Source: Sphingomonas populi (GTDB lineage Bacteria; Pseudomonadota; Alphaproteobacteria; Sphingomonadales; Sphingomonadaceae). Taken from it: a stretch of DNA of 64,000 nt. Every line of letters begins with the position of its first letter. The first letter of the stretch is position 1. The notes under the pieces were generated by a model. That model did not search any database. It worked only from the letters and a program-made list of their open reading frames with translations, and was not told the DNA's origin. A program made the position numbers and the translations under genes. The stretch is taken from NCBI RefSeq assembly GCF_004208535.1, contig NZ_SGIS01000002.1, positions 62,001 through 126,000 of the forward strand, given 5' to 3'. Of this stretch, positions 56,088 to 63,380 are shown one piece after another.

Positions 56088-57599
56088 TCACCCCATCGTC
56101 GGAATGACGAAAGCGTTCGCCGTATCGCCGACTCCGCCGTCGGGCCAGCGCTGCGTGACGGTCTTGACCTTGGTCCAGAACTTCACGCCTTCCATGCCGT
56201 GCTGGTTGGTGTCGCCGAACGCCGAGCGCTTCCAGCCGCCGAAGGTGTGATAGGCGACCGGCACCGGGATCGGCACGTTGATGCCGACCATGCCGACGTT
56301 GACGCGCGACGCGAATTCGCGCGCGGCATGGCCGTTGCGCGTGAAGATCGCGACGCCGTTGCCATATTGATGCTCGCTCGGCAGCCGCACCGCATGCTCG
56401 AAATCGTCCGCGCGTACGATCTGGAGGACCGGGCCGAAGATTTCCTCCTTATAGGCACTCATGCTGGTGGTGACATGGTCGAATAAGGTTGGGCCGACGA
56501 AGAAGCCGCCCTCATGGCCCTGCAATTCGAAGCCGCGCCCATCGACCACCAGCTCGGCGCCTTCGTCGACGCCGGTCTGAATCCAGTCCTCGATCCGCTT
56601 CTTGTGGATCGCGGTGACGACCGGGCCGTAATGCGCGTCGCTGTCGGTCGAGACGCCGACACGGAGCTTCTCGATCGCCGGGATCAGCTTCTCGCGCAGC
56701 GCGACTGCAGTCTTCTCGCCGACCGGCACCACCACCGGCAGCGCCATGCAGCGCTCGCCCGCCGAGCCGAACGCCGCGCCCGACAGATCGGCGACGACCT
56801 GGTCGAGATCGGCGTCGGGCATGACGATGCCGTGGTTCTTGGCGCCGCCCATCGCCTGCACGCGCTTGCCGGCCGCGACGCCGCGCGAATAGACGTAGTG
56901 CGCGATGTCGGACGAGCCGACGAAGCTCACCGCGCTGATCGCGGGATGGTCGAGGATCGCATCGACCATTTCCTTGTCACCGTGGACGACCTGCAAGATG
57001 CCTTCGGGCAAGCCGGCTTCGAGGAACAGTTCGCCGAGCCGCACCGGCACCGACGGATCGCGCTCGGAGGGCTTGAGGATGAAGGCGTTGCCGGTCGCGA
57101 TCGCCACGCCCGACATCCACAACGGGATCATGCCCGGAAAGTTGAACGGCGTGATGCCCGCGCCGATGCCGAGCGGCTGGCGCATCGAATAGACGTCGAT
57201 GCCGGGGCCGGCGCCCTGCGTATATTCACCCTTGAGGACATGCGGGATGCCGCAGCAGAACTCGATCACCTCGAGCCCGCGCTGAATGTCGCCCTTCGAA
57301 TCGGCGATCACTTTGCCGTGTTCGGAGGAGAGCAGGTGCGCCAGCTCCTCCATGTTCTTCTCGACGAGCGCCTTGAACGCGAACATCACGCGCGCGCGGC
57401 GCTGCGGATTGGTCGCGGCCCAGCCCGGCTGCGCCTTCTGCGCGGCGGCGACCGCCCGGTCGAGATCGGCTTGCGTGCCGAGCGCGACGCGCGCCTGCAC
57501 CGCGCCGGTGTTGGGATCGAACACATCGCCGGTTCGCGCCGATGTCGTGGCGCCCTGGCCGACGATGAGGTGGTCGATCTCGCGGATCGCGGTTGCCAT
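56088..57599 (-). CDS. mmsA: Methylmalonate-semialdehyde dehydrogenase (CoA-acylating)
   Basis: A 503-residue aldehyde dehydrogenase that converts methylmalonate semialdehyde to propionyl-CoA, the last valine-specific step. SFVGSSDIAHYVYSRG and FGSAGERCMALPVVVPVG (nucleophile Cys284) are characteristic of MmsA, which lacks the usual second catalytic Glu. The ending ADDFEHAVRLPSEHQYGNGVAIFTRNGHAAREFA is also typical. AAGGAGAG before ATG 57599 sets the start. It is the first gene of the six-gene operon. Confidence 0.96.
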   Translation of the reverse strand: MATAIREIDHLIVGQGATTSARTGDVFDPNTGAVQARVALGTQADLDRAVAAAQKAQPGWAATNPQRRARVMFAFKALVEKNMEELAHLLSSEHGKVIADSKGDIQRGLEVIEFCCGIPHVLKGEYTQGAGPGIDVYSMRQPLGIGAGITPFNFPGMIPLWMSGVAIATGNAFILKPSERDPSVPVRLGELFLEAGLPEGILQVVHGDKEMVDAILDHPAISAVSFVGSSDIAHYVYSRGVAAGKRVQAMGGAKNHGIVMPDADLDQVVADLSGAAFGSAGERCMALPVVVPVGEKTAVALREKLIPAIEKLRVGVSTDSDAHYGPVVTAIHKKRIEDWIQTGVDEGAELVVDGRGFELQGHEGGFFVGPTLFDHVTTSMSAYKEEIFGPVLQIVRADDFEHAVRLPSEHQYGNGVAIFTRNGHAAREFASRVNVGMVGINVPIPVPVAYHTFGGWKRSAFGDTNQHGMEGVKFWTKVKTVTQRWPDGGVGDTANAFVIPTMG

Positions 57600-57676
57600 G
57601 CGAAGCTCTCCTTGGTCGCGGGTCTTGTGCCGCACCCCCTCCTCGCCGGCAAGGGCTGCAAAAGCAACGGGTGGAC

Positions 57677-57695
57677 TTGCAACACGAAGCTGCAA
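57677..57695. promoter_or_regulatory. LysR-type operator between mmsA and its regulator
   Basis: TTGCA (57677-57681) and TGCAA (57691-57695) form an inverted repeat with a 9-base spacer, containing the T-N11-A core of LysR boxes. It lies 12 bases before the LysR gene ATG and about 78 bases before the mmsA ATG, as expected for a divergent regulator that controls both itself and the operon. Confidence 0.6.
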
Positions 57696-57707
57696 TAACG
57701 CAGGTCC

Positions 57708-58583
57708 ATGAACTGGGACGACATGCGCTTCTTCCTCGCCGTGACCCACGCCGGGCAGATTGCGCGCGCCGCCGTTCAGCTTGGCGTCGATGCCACCACC
57801 GTCACTCGGCGCATCCGGCGGCTCGAACAATCGCTTGGCCACACCCTGTTCGAGCAGCGCCGCGACGGCCAGCACCTCACCGAAATGGGCGAGCGGCTCG
57901 CGGCGAAGGCCGATGCGCTCGAACGCGCGATGTCGGACGTGACCGAGCAGGGCGCGCATCCGCTCGAAGGCGTGGTTCGGGTCAGCGCGTCGGAGGGGTT
58001 CGGGACGTGGTTCGTCGCGCCGAGGCTCGGCGCGTTCAGCGCGAATTACCCGCGTCTCAATGTCGATCTGGTCGCGAACAGCGGTTTTCTCAGCCCGTCC
58101 CGGCGCGAGACCGACTTGGCGATCGTGCTCGCGCGCCCGCGCAAAGGCCCGCTCGTCTCGCGGCGGCTGACCGATTACGCGCTGCGGCTATACGCATCGC
58201 GCACCTATGCCGAGCGCACGCCGATCAGCTCAAAGGCGGCACTGCGCGCGCATCCGCTGATCGGTTACATCCCGGATTTCCTCTACGCGCCCGAACTCGA
58301 TTATCTCGAAGAGATCGACCCACAGCTCAGCCCCCGGCTGCGCTCATCGAGCATCAACGCACAGCATCGCATGGCGGCGGCGGGCGCGGGGGTGGCGGTG
58401 CTGCCGTGCTTCATCGGCGATACCGACCCTGCGCTGGTGCGCGTGCTCGACGATGTCCGCATCACGCGATCCTTCTGGCTCGCCACGCACCGCGACGTGA
58501 TCGCGCTGCCGCGCACCCGCGCGTTCGTCGACTGGCTGGTCGGCGCGGCCACCGCAGATCGCGAGCTGCTGCTGGGCTTGTAG
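57708..58583 (+). CDS. LysR-family transcriptional regulator
   Basis: A 291-residue regulator. The N-terminal winged helix-turn-helix (MRFFLAVTHAGQIARAAVQLGVDATTVTRRIRRLEQSLGHTLFEQ) is followed by a type 2 periplasmic-binding-protein-like effector domain. Divergent transcription from mmsA makes it the likely regulator of valine catabolism, perhaps sensing a pathway intermediate. A probable operator lies at 57677-57695. Confidence 0.93.
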   Translation: MNWDDMRFFLAVTHAGQIARAAVQLGVDATTVTRRIRRLEQSLGHTLFEQRRDGQHLTEMGERLAAKADALERAMSDVTEQGAHPLEGVVRVSASEGFGTWFVAPRLGAFSANYPRLNVDLVANSGFLSPSRRETDLAIVLARPRKGPLVSRRLTDYALRLYASRTYAERTPISSKAALRAHPLIGYIPDFLYAPELDYLEEIDPQLSPRLRSSSINAQHRMAAAGAGVAVLPCFIGDTDPALVRVLDDVRITRSFWLATHRDVIALPRTRAFVDWLVGAATADRELLLGL

Positions 58584-58922
58584 ATAGCTCCGTTCGTGCT
58601 GAGTAGCGGCCGAGTAGCCCGCAGGGCGTATCGAGATGAGCAGGTCGGATCGGCCCCCGGACGATCCTGAACATGCCGGGGGCATGTTCACCTGCTCATC
58701 GTATCGCAGCACAGGGACCGAGTCCCACCTGTGCTTCGATACGGGCTCGATACGGCGCAAGCGCCTACTCGATCCCTACTCAGCACGAACGGGAAGAGAG
58801 TAGCGATAGTTGGCTCGGGTGGAGAACCCGACCGATCGCCGCTATAGCCCGACGTCAACGAACATGAGGAGCAGGACCATGACCGGCAACGTGAGCGGGA
58901 TCGCCAGAACGGGGCGACACTA
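58584..58922. other. Intergenic region with composite palindrome
   Basis: These 339 bases between the LysR and MaoC genes are mostly occupied by a large nested inverted repeat (58591-58791). A short frame with a good ribosome-binding site (58879-58923) follows. I see no other gene. The overlapping plus-strand frame at 58673-58867 is a shadow of the repeat. Confidence 0.65.
58591..58791. repeat. Nested inverted repeat, 201 bases (family C)
   Basis: The outer arms CGTTCGTGCTGAGTAG (58591-58606) and CTACTCAGCACGAACG (58776-58791) match perfectly. A middle pair has GATGAGCAGGT (from 58635) and ACCTGCTCATC (58690-58700). The centre is GAACATGCC-GGG-GGCATGTTC (58669-58689). The outer CGTTCGTGC/GCACGAACG ends are the same as those of family B, which suggests a longer relative. 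Confidence 0.8.
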
Positions 58923-58923
58923 A
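58879..58923 (+). CDS. Possible 14-residue leader ORF before the MaoC gene
   Basis: ATG 58879 has GAGGAGCAGG just upstream, a stronger ribosome-binding site than that of the MaoC gene itself. It encodes MTGNVSGIARTGRH and stops at TAATG, sharing a base with the MaoC start. It may serve to load ribosomes for coupled translation. There is no evidence that the peptide itself has a function. Confidence 0.3.
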   Translation: MTGNVSGIARTGRH

Positions 58924-59375
58924 TGGCCGGTCTGTGGTTCGACGAGCTGAGCGTAGGTCAGGTCTTCCATCATGCGATCCGGCGGACCGTGACGGAAACC
59001 GACAATCTGCTGTTCTCGACGCTGACTCACAATCCCGCGCAACTGCACCTCGATGCCGAATATATGAAGGACAGCGACTACGGCCGCATTCTCGTCAATT
59101 CGACCTTCACGCTCGGGCTGATGGTCGGCGTGTCGGTGGGCGACACCACGCTCGGCACCGCGATCGCCAATCTCGGCTGGGACGAGGTCCGCTTCCCCGC
59201 GCCGGTGTTCATCGGCGACACTTTGCACATCGAGACCGAAGTGGCCGAACTGCGCGAGTCCAAATCGCGCCCCGAGGCCGGCATCGTCACCTTCCTCCAC
59301 CGCGCCTATAACCAGCGCGACGAACTCGTCGCTTCGTGCCGCCGCTCGGGCCTGCAACGGAAGAAACCGGCATGA
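58923..59375 (+). CDS. MaoC-family (hot-dog) hydratase/dehydratase
   Basis: A 150-residue single hot-dog domain protein. VTETDNLLFSTLTHNPAQLHLD contains the hydratase-2 Asn/Asp-x4-His active-site pattern. GVSVGDTTLGTAIANLGWDEVRFPAPVFIGDTL is conserved in the MaoC dehydratase group. It overlaps the CitE-like gene by ATGA; this pairing suggests hydration of a branched or dicarboxylic enoyl-CoA such as mesaconyl-CoA, followed by cleavage. The substrate is inferred only. Confidence 0.88.
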   Translation: MAGLWFDELSVGQVFHHAIRRTVTETDNLLFSTLTHNPAQLHLDAEYMKDSDYGRILVNSTFTLGLMVGVSVGDTTLGTAIANLGWDEVRFPAPVFIGDTLHIETEVAELRESKSRPEAGIVTFLHRAYNQRDELVASCRRSGLQRKKPA

Positions 59376-60253
59376 CGCCGCTGCGCTCGTGGCTGTTCGT
59401 CCCCGGCGACAGCGAGAAGAAGCTCGCCAAGGTCGATGGCTGCGGTGCCGATGCGGTGATCCTCGATCTCGAGGATTCGGTTGCTCCCGCCAACAAGGGC
59501 ATGGCGCGCGATCTGGTCGCCGCTTTCCTCAAGGCGCGACCTCGCGACGGTCGCACCGTGCAAGTGTGGGTGCGGGTAAACCCGTTCGATACCGGCCTGA
59601 CCGCAGACGATCTCGCTGCGATCGTGCCCGGCGATCCCGACGGCATCATGCAGCCCAAGATCGACGGCCCCGAGGATGTCCGCGCGCTTTCCGCGCAACT
59701 CGACACGCTGGAAGCCGAGCATGGCCTTGCCGCCGGTGCGATCCGCATCCTGCCGGTCGCGACCGAAACGCCGCTCGCACCGTTCCGGCTCGGCGACTTC
59801 GCCACCGCCGGGCTGACCCGGCTCGCCGGTCTCACCTGGGGCGCTGAGGATCTCTCGGCGGCGCTCGGCGCCAGCACCAATCTCGGCGCGGATGGCGCCT
59901 GGGCGTTCACCTATCAGATGGTCCGCTCGCTGACGTTGCTCGCCGCGCACGCCGCCGGGGTGCCGGCGATCGATACCCTTTACGTCGATTTCCGCGACGA
60001 CGCCGGGCTGCGCGCCGCCAGCCGGGCCGCGCGTGCCGAAGGATTTTCAGGCCGGCTCGCGATTCACCCGGCGCAGGTCGCCGGCATCAACGCCGCCTTC
60101 TCGCCGAGCGAGGAAGACATCGCTTTCGCGCGTCGCATCGTCGCCGCGTTCGAGGCCGCGCCGGCGGTCGGCACGATCGGGATCGACGGCAAGATGTACG
60201 ATCTGCCCCACCTCAAGGCGGCGCGGCGCACGCTGGCGATGGCGGGCGGCTGA
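59372..60253 (+). CDS. HpcH/HpaI (CitE-like) CoA-ester lyase
   Basis: A 293-residue TIM-barrel protein of the citrate lyase beta / malyl-CoA lyase family. RSWLFVPGDSEKKLAKVDGCGADAVILDLEDSV is the signature start. VRVNPFDTGL and GLTWGAEDLSAALGAS carry the Arg, Glu and Asp ligands of Mg and CoA ester. GRLAIHPAQVAGINAAFSPS is near the end. With the MaoC partner it would cleave or hydrolyse a malyl-CoA-like compound. ATG 59372 is used; the frame opens at 59336. Confidence 0.9.
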   Translation: MTPLRSWLFVPGDSEKKLAKVDGCGADAVILDLEDSVAPANKGMARDLVAAFLKARPRDGRTVQVWVRVNPFDTGLTADDLAAIVPGDPDGIMQPKIDGPEDVRALSAQLDTLEAEHGLAAGAIRILPVATETPLAPFRLGDFATAGLTRLAGLTWGAEDLSAALGASTNLGADGAWAFTYQMVRSLTLLAAHAAGVPAIDTLYVDFRDDAGLRAASRAARAEGFSGRLAIHPAQVAGINAAFSPSEEDIAFARRIVAAFEAAPAVGTIGIDGKMYDLPHLKAARRTLAMAGG

Positions 60254-60259
60254 GGCCGG

Positions 60260-61402
60260 TCAGGGCGCTTTTACGGGAGCCTTAAGCGACGTCGGCAGGT
60301 CCGCCCATGCCGTCCCGGCGACCATCCGCGCGCGGCCAAGCTCGAACAATGCCTGCATCGCCGGCTGGCGGAAGTCGAGCGACGAGGATTTTTCGTCGGG
60401 CGGCACCGCCGCCACCCAGGTCGCGACATGGTTCTGCTGGCCGAACGCCGCGACGGTTGCAAGCGAGGTACGCTGCGTCGCCTTGCTCGCGGTGTCGAAG
60501 CTGCGCGACAGCAGCGACATCAGCGACCGCTTCGTCACCGCGAATTCGTCGTCGGCCTTGCCGTTGACGAGTACGTAGATGCTGCCGCCGGAGGTACGCC
60601 CCGCCGGCAGGATCAGCGCGGTATCGGGCAAGGCGAAGAACGCGCCGATCGTGCTGCCATCGACATGCAGTTCGTGCGCGACGTGGTTGCCCATCTGCGC
60701 CTCGATCATCACCGGCGGGAACACGCCCGGAATTGCGGCGGATGCGGTAAGCACGGTCGCGAACAGGTCGCGCGCCGCCGGGCCGCCACGCGCCGCGATC
60801 GCGCCCATGTCCCACACGACGAGGTCCTGGCTGTCGAGGTCGGTGGTCGCGACCAGCAGGCGGCGTCCGCGTGCCTGTTCGCGCGCCACCGCCGCCATCA
60901 TCGCCGGCGTGACGAAGCTGTCGACCAGCCCGCGAAGCCGCTTGCCGGTGTAGATGCTATCGCGGAACAGCGGCTGTACGAACGGGAACGGCAGCAGGTG
61001 CGATGCGGTGCCGTCGGTGAAGCCCTTCTTCAGCTCGGCATCCCATTTCGGCCCGAGGAAGGCGAACGGCGCGATCAGCGCGCCCGTGCTCACCCCTGTC
61101 ACGACGCTGAACTCAGGCCGGTTGCCCGCCCGAGTCCAGCCGTACAGCACGCCAGCGCCGAACGCGCCGTTCGCACCGCCGCCCGACAGCGCCAACATCG
61201 TCGGCGGATTGCCGGCGGCGTCGGGCCGGAACATCGCGCGCACCGCCGGATCGTTGATCCCGTAGCGGACGTGCGGGAAGCCGACCGGATAGGCGATGGC
61301 ATGTTCCGCCTGCGTGAAGTCCTCGCGCGGGATGGTGACGCAACCGCTCGTCGTCAGCAGCAGCGCGGCGAGGAGGGCGCGTAGTGTCGGTCGAAAACCC
61401 AA
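60260..61402 (-). CDS. Patatin-like phospholipase lipoprotein
   Basis: A patatin-domain serine hydrolase of about 380 residues. The signal LRALLAALLLTTSGC precedes the mature start. The oxyanion loop ALSGGGANGAFGAGV, the nucleophile GVSTGAL and the catalytic Asp in HVDGS are intact. It is probably periplasmic or membrane-attached and hydrolyses phospholipid or a related ester. The start is uncertain. TTG 61402 places the signal at the N-terminus but its GGAGGG abuts the codon. ATG 61522, coupled to the aroB stop, would add 40 residues encoded largely by a family B repeat. Confidence 0.85.
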   Translation of the reverse strand: MGFRPTLRALLAALLLTTSGCVTIPREDFTQAEHAIAYPVGFPHVRYGINDPAVRAMFRPDAAGNPPTMLALSGGGANGAFGAGVLYGWTRAGNRPEFSVVTGVSTGALIAPFAFLGPKWDAELKKGFTDGTASHLLPFPFVQPLFRDSIYTGKRLRGLVDSFVTPAMMAAVAREQARGRRLLVATTDLDSQDLVVWDMGAIAARGGPAARDLFATVLTASAAIPGVFPPVMIEAQMGNHVAHELHVDGSTIGAFFALPDTALILPAGRTSGGSIYVLVNGKADDEFAVTKRSLMSLLSRSFDTASKATQRTSLATVAAFGQQNHVATWVAAVPPDEKSSSLDFRQPAMQALFELGRARMVAGTAWADLPTSLKAPVKAP

Positions 61403-61407
61403 CCCTC

Positions 61408-61483
61408 CGTTCGTCCCGCGCGAAGTCGAGGGACATGAGGCAAGCGCTGCGTGTGGTGCCTCGACTTCGCTCGGCACGAACGG
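61408..61483. repeat. Palindromic repeat, family B, copy 3, in-frame before patatin
   Basis: Arms CGTTCGTCCCGCGCGAAGTC (from 61408) and GACTTCGCTCGGCACGAACG (to 61482) are inverted copies with a 36-base centre. It lies between aroB and the patatin signal sequence. It contains no stop codon in the patatin frame, where it reads FVPSEVE and later STSRGTNGG. Confidence 0.82.
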
Positions 61484-61521
61484 ATTGGGACAGGGGGGGC
61501 GGCTGAACTGTGCGTCCGCCA

Positions 61522-62622
61522 TCACCGTGGCTGCGCGTCGAGAAACGCCTCGACCGCGCCGAGATCGACCGCCTTGTCGACATAGCTGTCGCCGATGTCG
61601 CGCGCGAGCAGGAAGGGCAGGGTGCCGGCGTCCATCTTCTTGTCGTGGAGCATGTGCCCGACCAGCGTCTTGCCGCTCGCCGACACGCCCGCCGCAGCAA
61701 GCCCATCGGGCAGCCCGACCGCGCGCAGATGCTCCGCCACGCGCATCGCCGCTGCTTGCGGCGCGATGCCCTGCGCCGCCGAGAAGCCATAGGCCAGCGC
61801 CATCCCCGCCGCGACGCCCTCGCCGTGGAACAGCCGCTCGGAAAAGTCGGTCTCCGCCTCTAGCGCATGCCCGAAGGTATGGCCGAGGTTGAGCAACGCC
61901 CGCCGCCCAAGCGTCTCGCGCTCGTCTTCGGCGACGATCCGCGCCTTGGCCGCGACCGAATAGGCGATGGCATATTCGCGCAGCGTCAGATCGCCGGCGA
62001 GCAACGCGGCGCCGTTCGCCTCGCACCATGCGAAGAAATCCGCGTCGTCGATCAGCCCGTATTTCACCACTTCGGCATAGCCCGCGCGAAGCTGGCGCGG
62101 CGGCAGCGTCTCCAATACGGTCGGATCGATCAGCACCAGCGCCGGCTGGTGGAACGCGCCGATCAGATTCTTGCCCGCGCGCGTGTTGATCGCGGTCTTG
62201 CCGCCCACCGACGAATCGACCTGCGCCAGCAACGTCGTCGGCACCTGCACGAAGCCGCAGCCGCGCTTGAGGATGCTGCACGCGAAGCCGACCAGATCGC
62301 CGATCACCCCGCCGCCGAGCGCGATGACATGATCGCCGCGCTCTACGCCGAGATCGAGCAGCCGGTCGCTGAGCTGCTCCAGCATCGCCCAGCTCTTGGT
62401 CGATTCGCCCGGCGGCAGCACGATCGGCTCGCTGGCGACGCCCGCCGCCGACAGCGCCGCGCGCAGCGTTTCGAGATGGGGCAGCACGTTCTCGTCGGTG
62501 ACGATCGGCATCAGCCGCCCGCGCGCCAGCGGCGCAAGGCGATCGGCGGCACAGGCGAGCAACCCGGCCTCGATCACCACATCATAGCTGCGCTCGCCGA
62601 GTCCGACGCGGACAGTCGTCAT
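61522..62622 (-). CDS. aroB: 3-dehydroquinate synthase
   Basis: AroB (366 residues) makes 3-dehydroquinate from DAHP in the shikimate pathway using NAD and zinc. ALGGGVIGDLVGFACSILKRG, PTTLLAQVDSSVGGKTAIN and LLNLGHTFGHALEAE are the conserved NAD and metal sites. The ATG overlaps the aroK stop (ATGA). The frame open to 62829 beyond this start is within aroK and not used. Confidence 0.97.
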   Translation of the reverse strand: MTTVRVGLGERSYDVVIEAGLLACAADRLAPLARGRLMPIVTDENVLPHLETLRAALSAAGVASEPIVLPPGESTKSWAMLEQLSDRLLDLGVERGDHVIALGGGVIGDLVGFACSILKRGCGFVQVPTTLLAQVDSSVGGKTAINTRAGKNLIGAFHQPALVLIDPTVLETLPPRQLRAGYAEVVKYGLIDDADFFAWCEANGAALLAGDLTLREYAIAYSVAAKARIVAEDERETLGRRALLNLGHTFGHALEAETDFSERLFHGEGVAAGMALAYGFSAAQGIAPQAAAMRVAEHLRAVGLPDGLAAAGVSASGKTLVGHMLHDKKMDAGTLPFLLARDIGDSYVDKAVDLGAVEAFLDAQPR

Positions 62623-63158
62623 AATCCGATGGCCTTGAGAATGGCGTTGACGGTGGCATCGTGCGGCGCTTGCTGGCTGACGATGCGGAGATGCGCCTGC
62701 GCGTAGATCGGATTGCGCACCCGCGCCAGCTCCTCGAGGATCGCGCGCGTGTCGCCGTCGCGGAGCAGCGGCCGCGTATCGCGCCGCCCGACCCGTGCCA
62801 CCAACACCTCGGGGCTGGCGTCCAACCACACCGACAGCGTGTTGTCGAGAATCAGCGCGCGGGTATCTTCCTGGATGAACGCACCGCCGCCGGTCGCGAT
62901 CACGCGCGGCTCGCCGGTGATGAGCCGCGCGATCACCCGCCGTTCGCCGTCGCGGAAATGCGCTTCGCCGAATCGCGCGAAGATGTCGGAGACGGTCATC
63001 CCCGCCGCCGTTTCGATCTCGGTATCGGCATCGACGAAGGGCAAATGCAGCCGCTGCGCGAGGCGGCGGCCGACGGTCGACTTGCCCGCGCCCATCAGTC
63101 CGACGAGGACGATCGGCTGGCCGTGCCAGACAGGGTTGGGGGCGGGGCTTTGCAACAT
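62619..63158 (-). CDS. aroK: Shikimate kinase
   Basis: AroK (179 residues) phosphorylates shikimate. The P-loop GLMGAGKST lies at 20-28. DADTEIE, FRDGERRVIARL and the ATGGGAF loop are typical. ATG 63158 is preferred to the longer frame at 63224 because a promoter lies between. aroK-aroB overlap by four bases. Confidence 0.96.
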   Translation of the reverse strand: MLQSPAPNPVWHGQPIVLVGLMGAGKSTVGRRLAQRLHLPFVDADTEIETAAGMTVSDIFARFGEAHFRDGERRVIARLITGEPRVIATGGGAFIQEDTRALILDNTLSVWLDASPEVLVARVGRRDTRPLLRDGDTRAILEELARVRNPIYAQAHLRIVSQQAPHDATVNAILKAIGL

Positions 63159-63167
63159 GGGAAACGG

Positions 63168-63196
63168 GCTATACAGCGCACCTGCCGCTCGGGCAA
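63168..63196 (-). promoter_or_regulatory. Sigma-70-like promoter of aroK-aroB
   Basis: On the minus strand TTGCCC (63196-63191), 17 bases and TATAGC (63173-63168). The -10 element ends 10 bases before ATG 63158, so the leader would be very short or absent. The spacing is optimal and the elements are close to consensus. Confidence 0.45.
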
Positions 63197-63242
63197 AAGG
63201 GCCTGCCGGGCCGGTTCTGCCCATTTGTTACAAGGTTTGCCA

Positions 63243-63380
63243 ATGTCCCGCTCGCTGGTTGTGCTTCTGGTCGTGGTCGTCGTGCTCGTCGGCGGAATGT
63301 TTGTGCTGAGTGGCCGCGCGCACGAAAAGCCCCTGACCCATGTCGAGAAAGTTGTCACGCTTGCGAATCTCCAGGGCTGA
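63243..63380 (+). CDS. 45-residue single-pass membrane protein, hypothetical
   Basis: The protein starts MSRSLVVLLVVVVVLVGGMFV, a strong membrane helix, followed by a short polar tail (GRAHEKPLTHVEKVV). AAGG lies nine bases before the ATG. It is divergent from aroK. Its last 41 bases overlap, in another frame, the start of the next gene, so the two are probably co-translated. Similar tiny proteins occur upstream of exported proteins, but I cannot name a family. Confidence 0.6.
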   Translation: MSRSLVVLLVVVVVLVGGMFVLSGRAHEKPLTHVEKVVTLANLQG

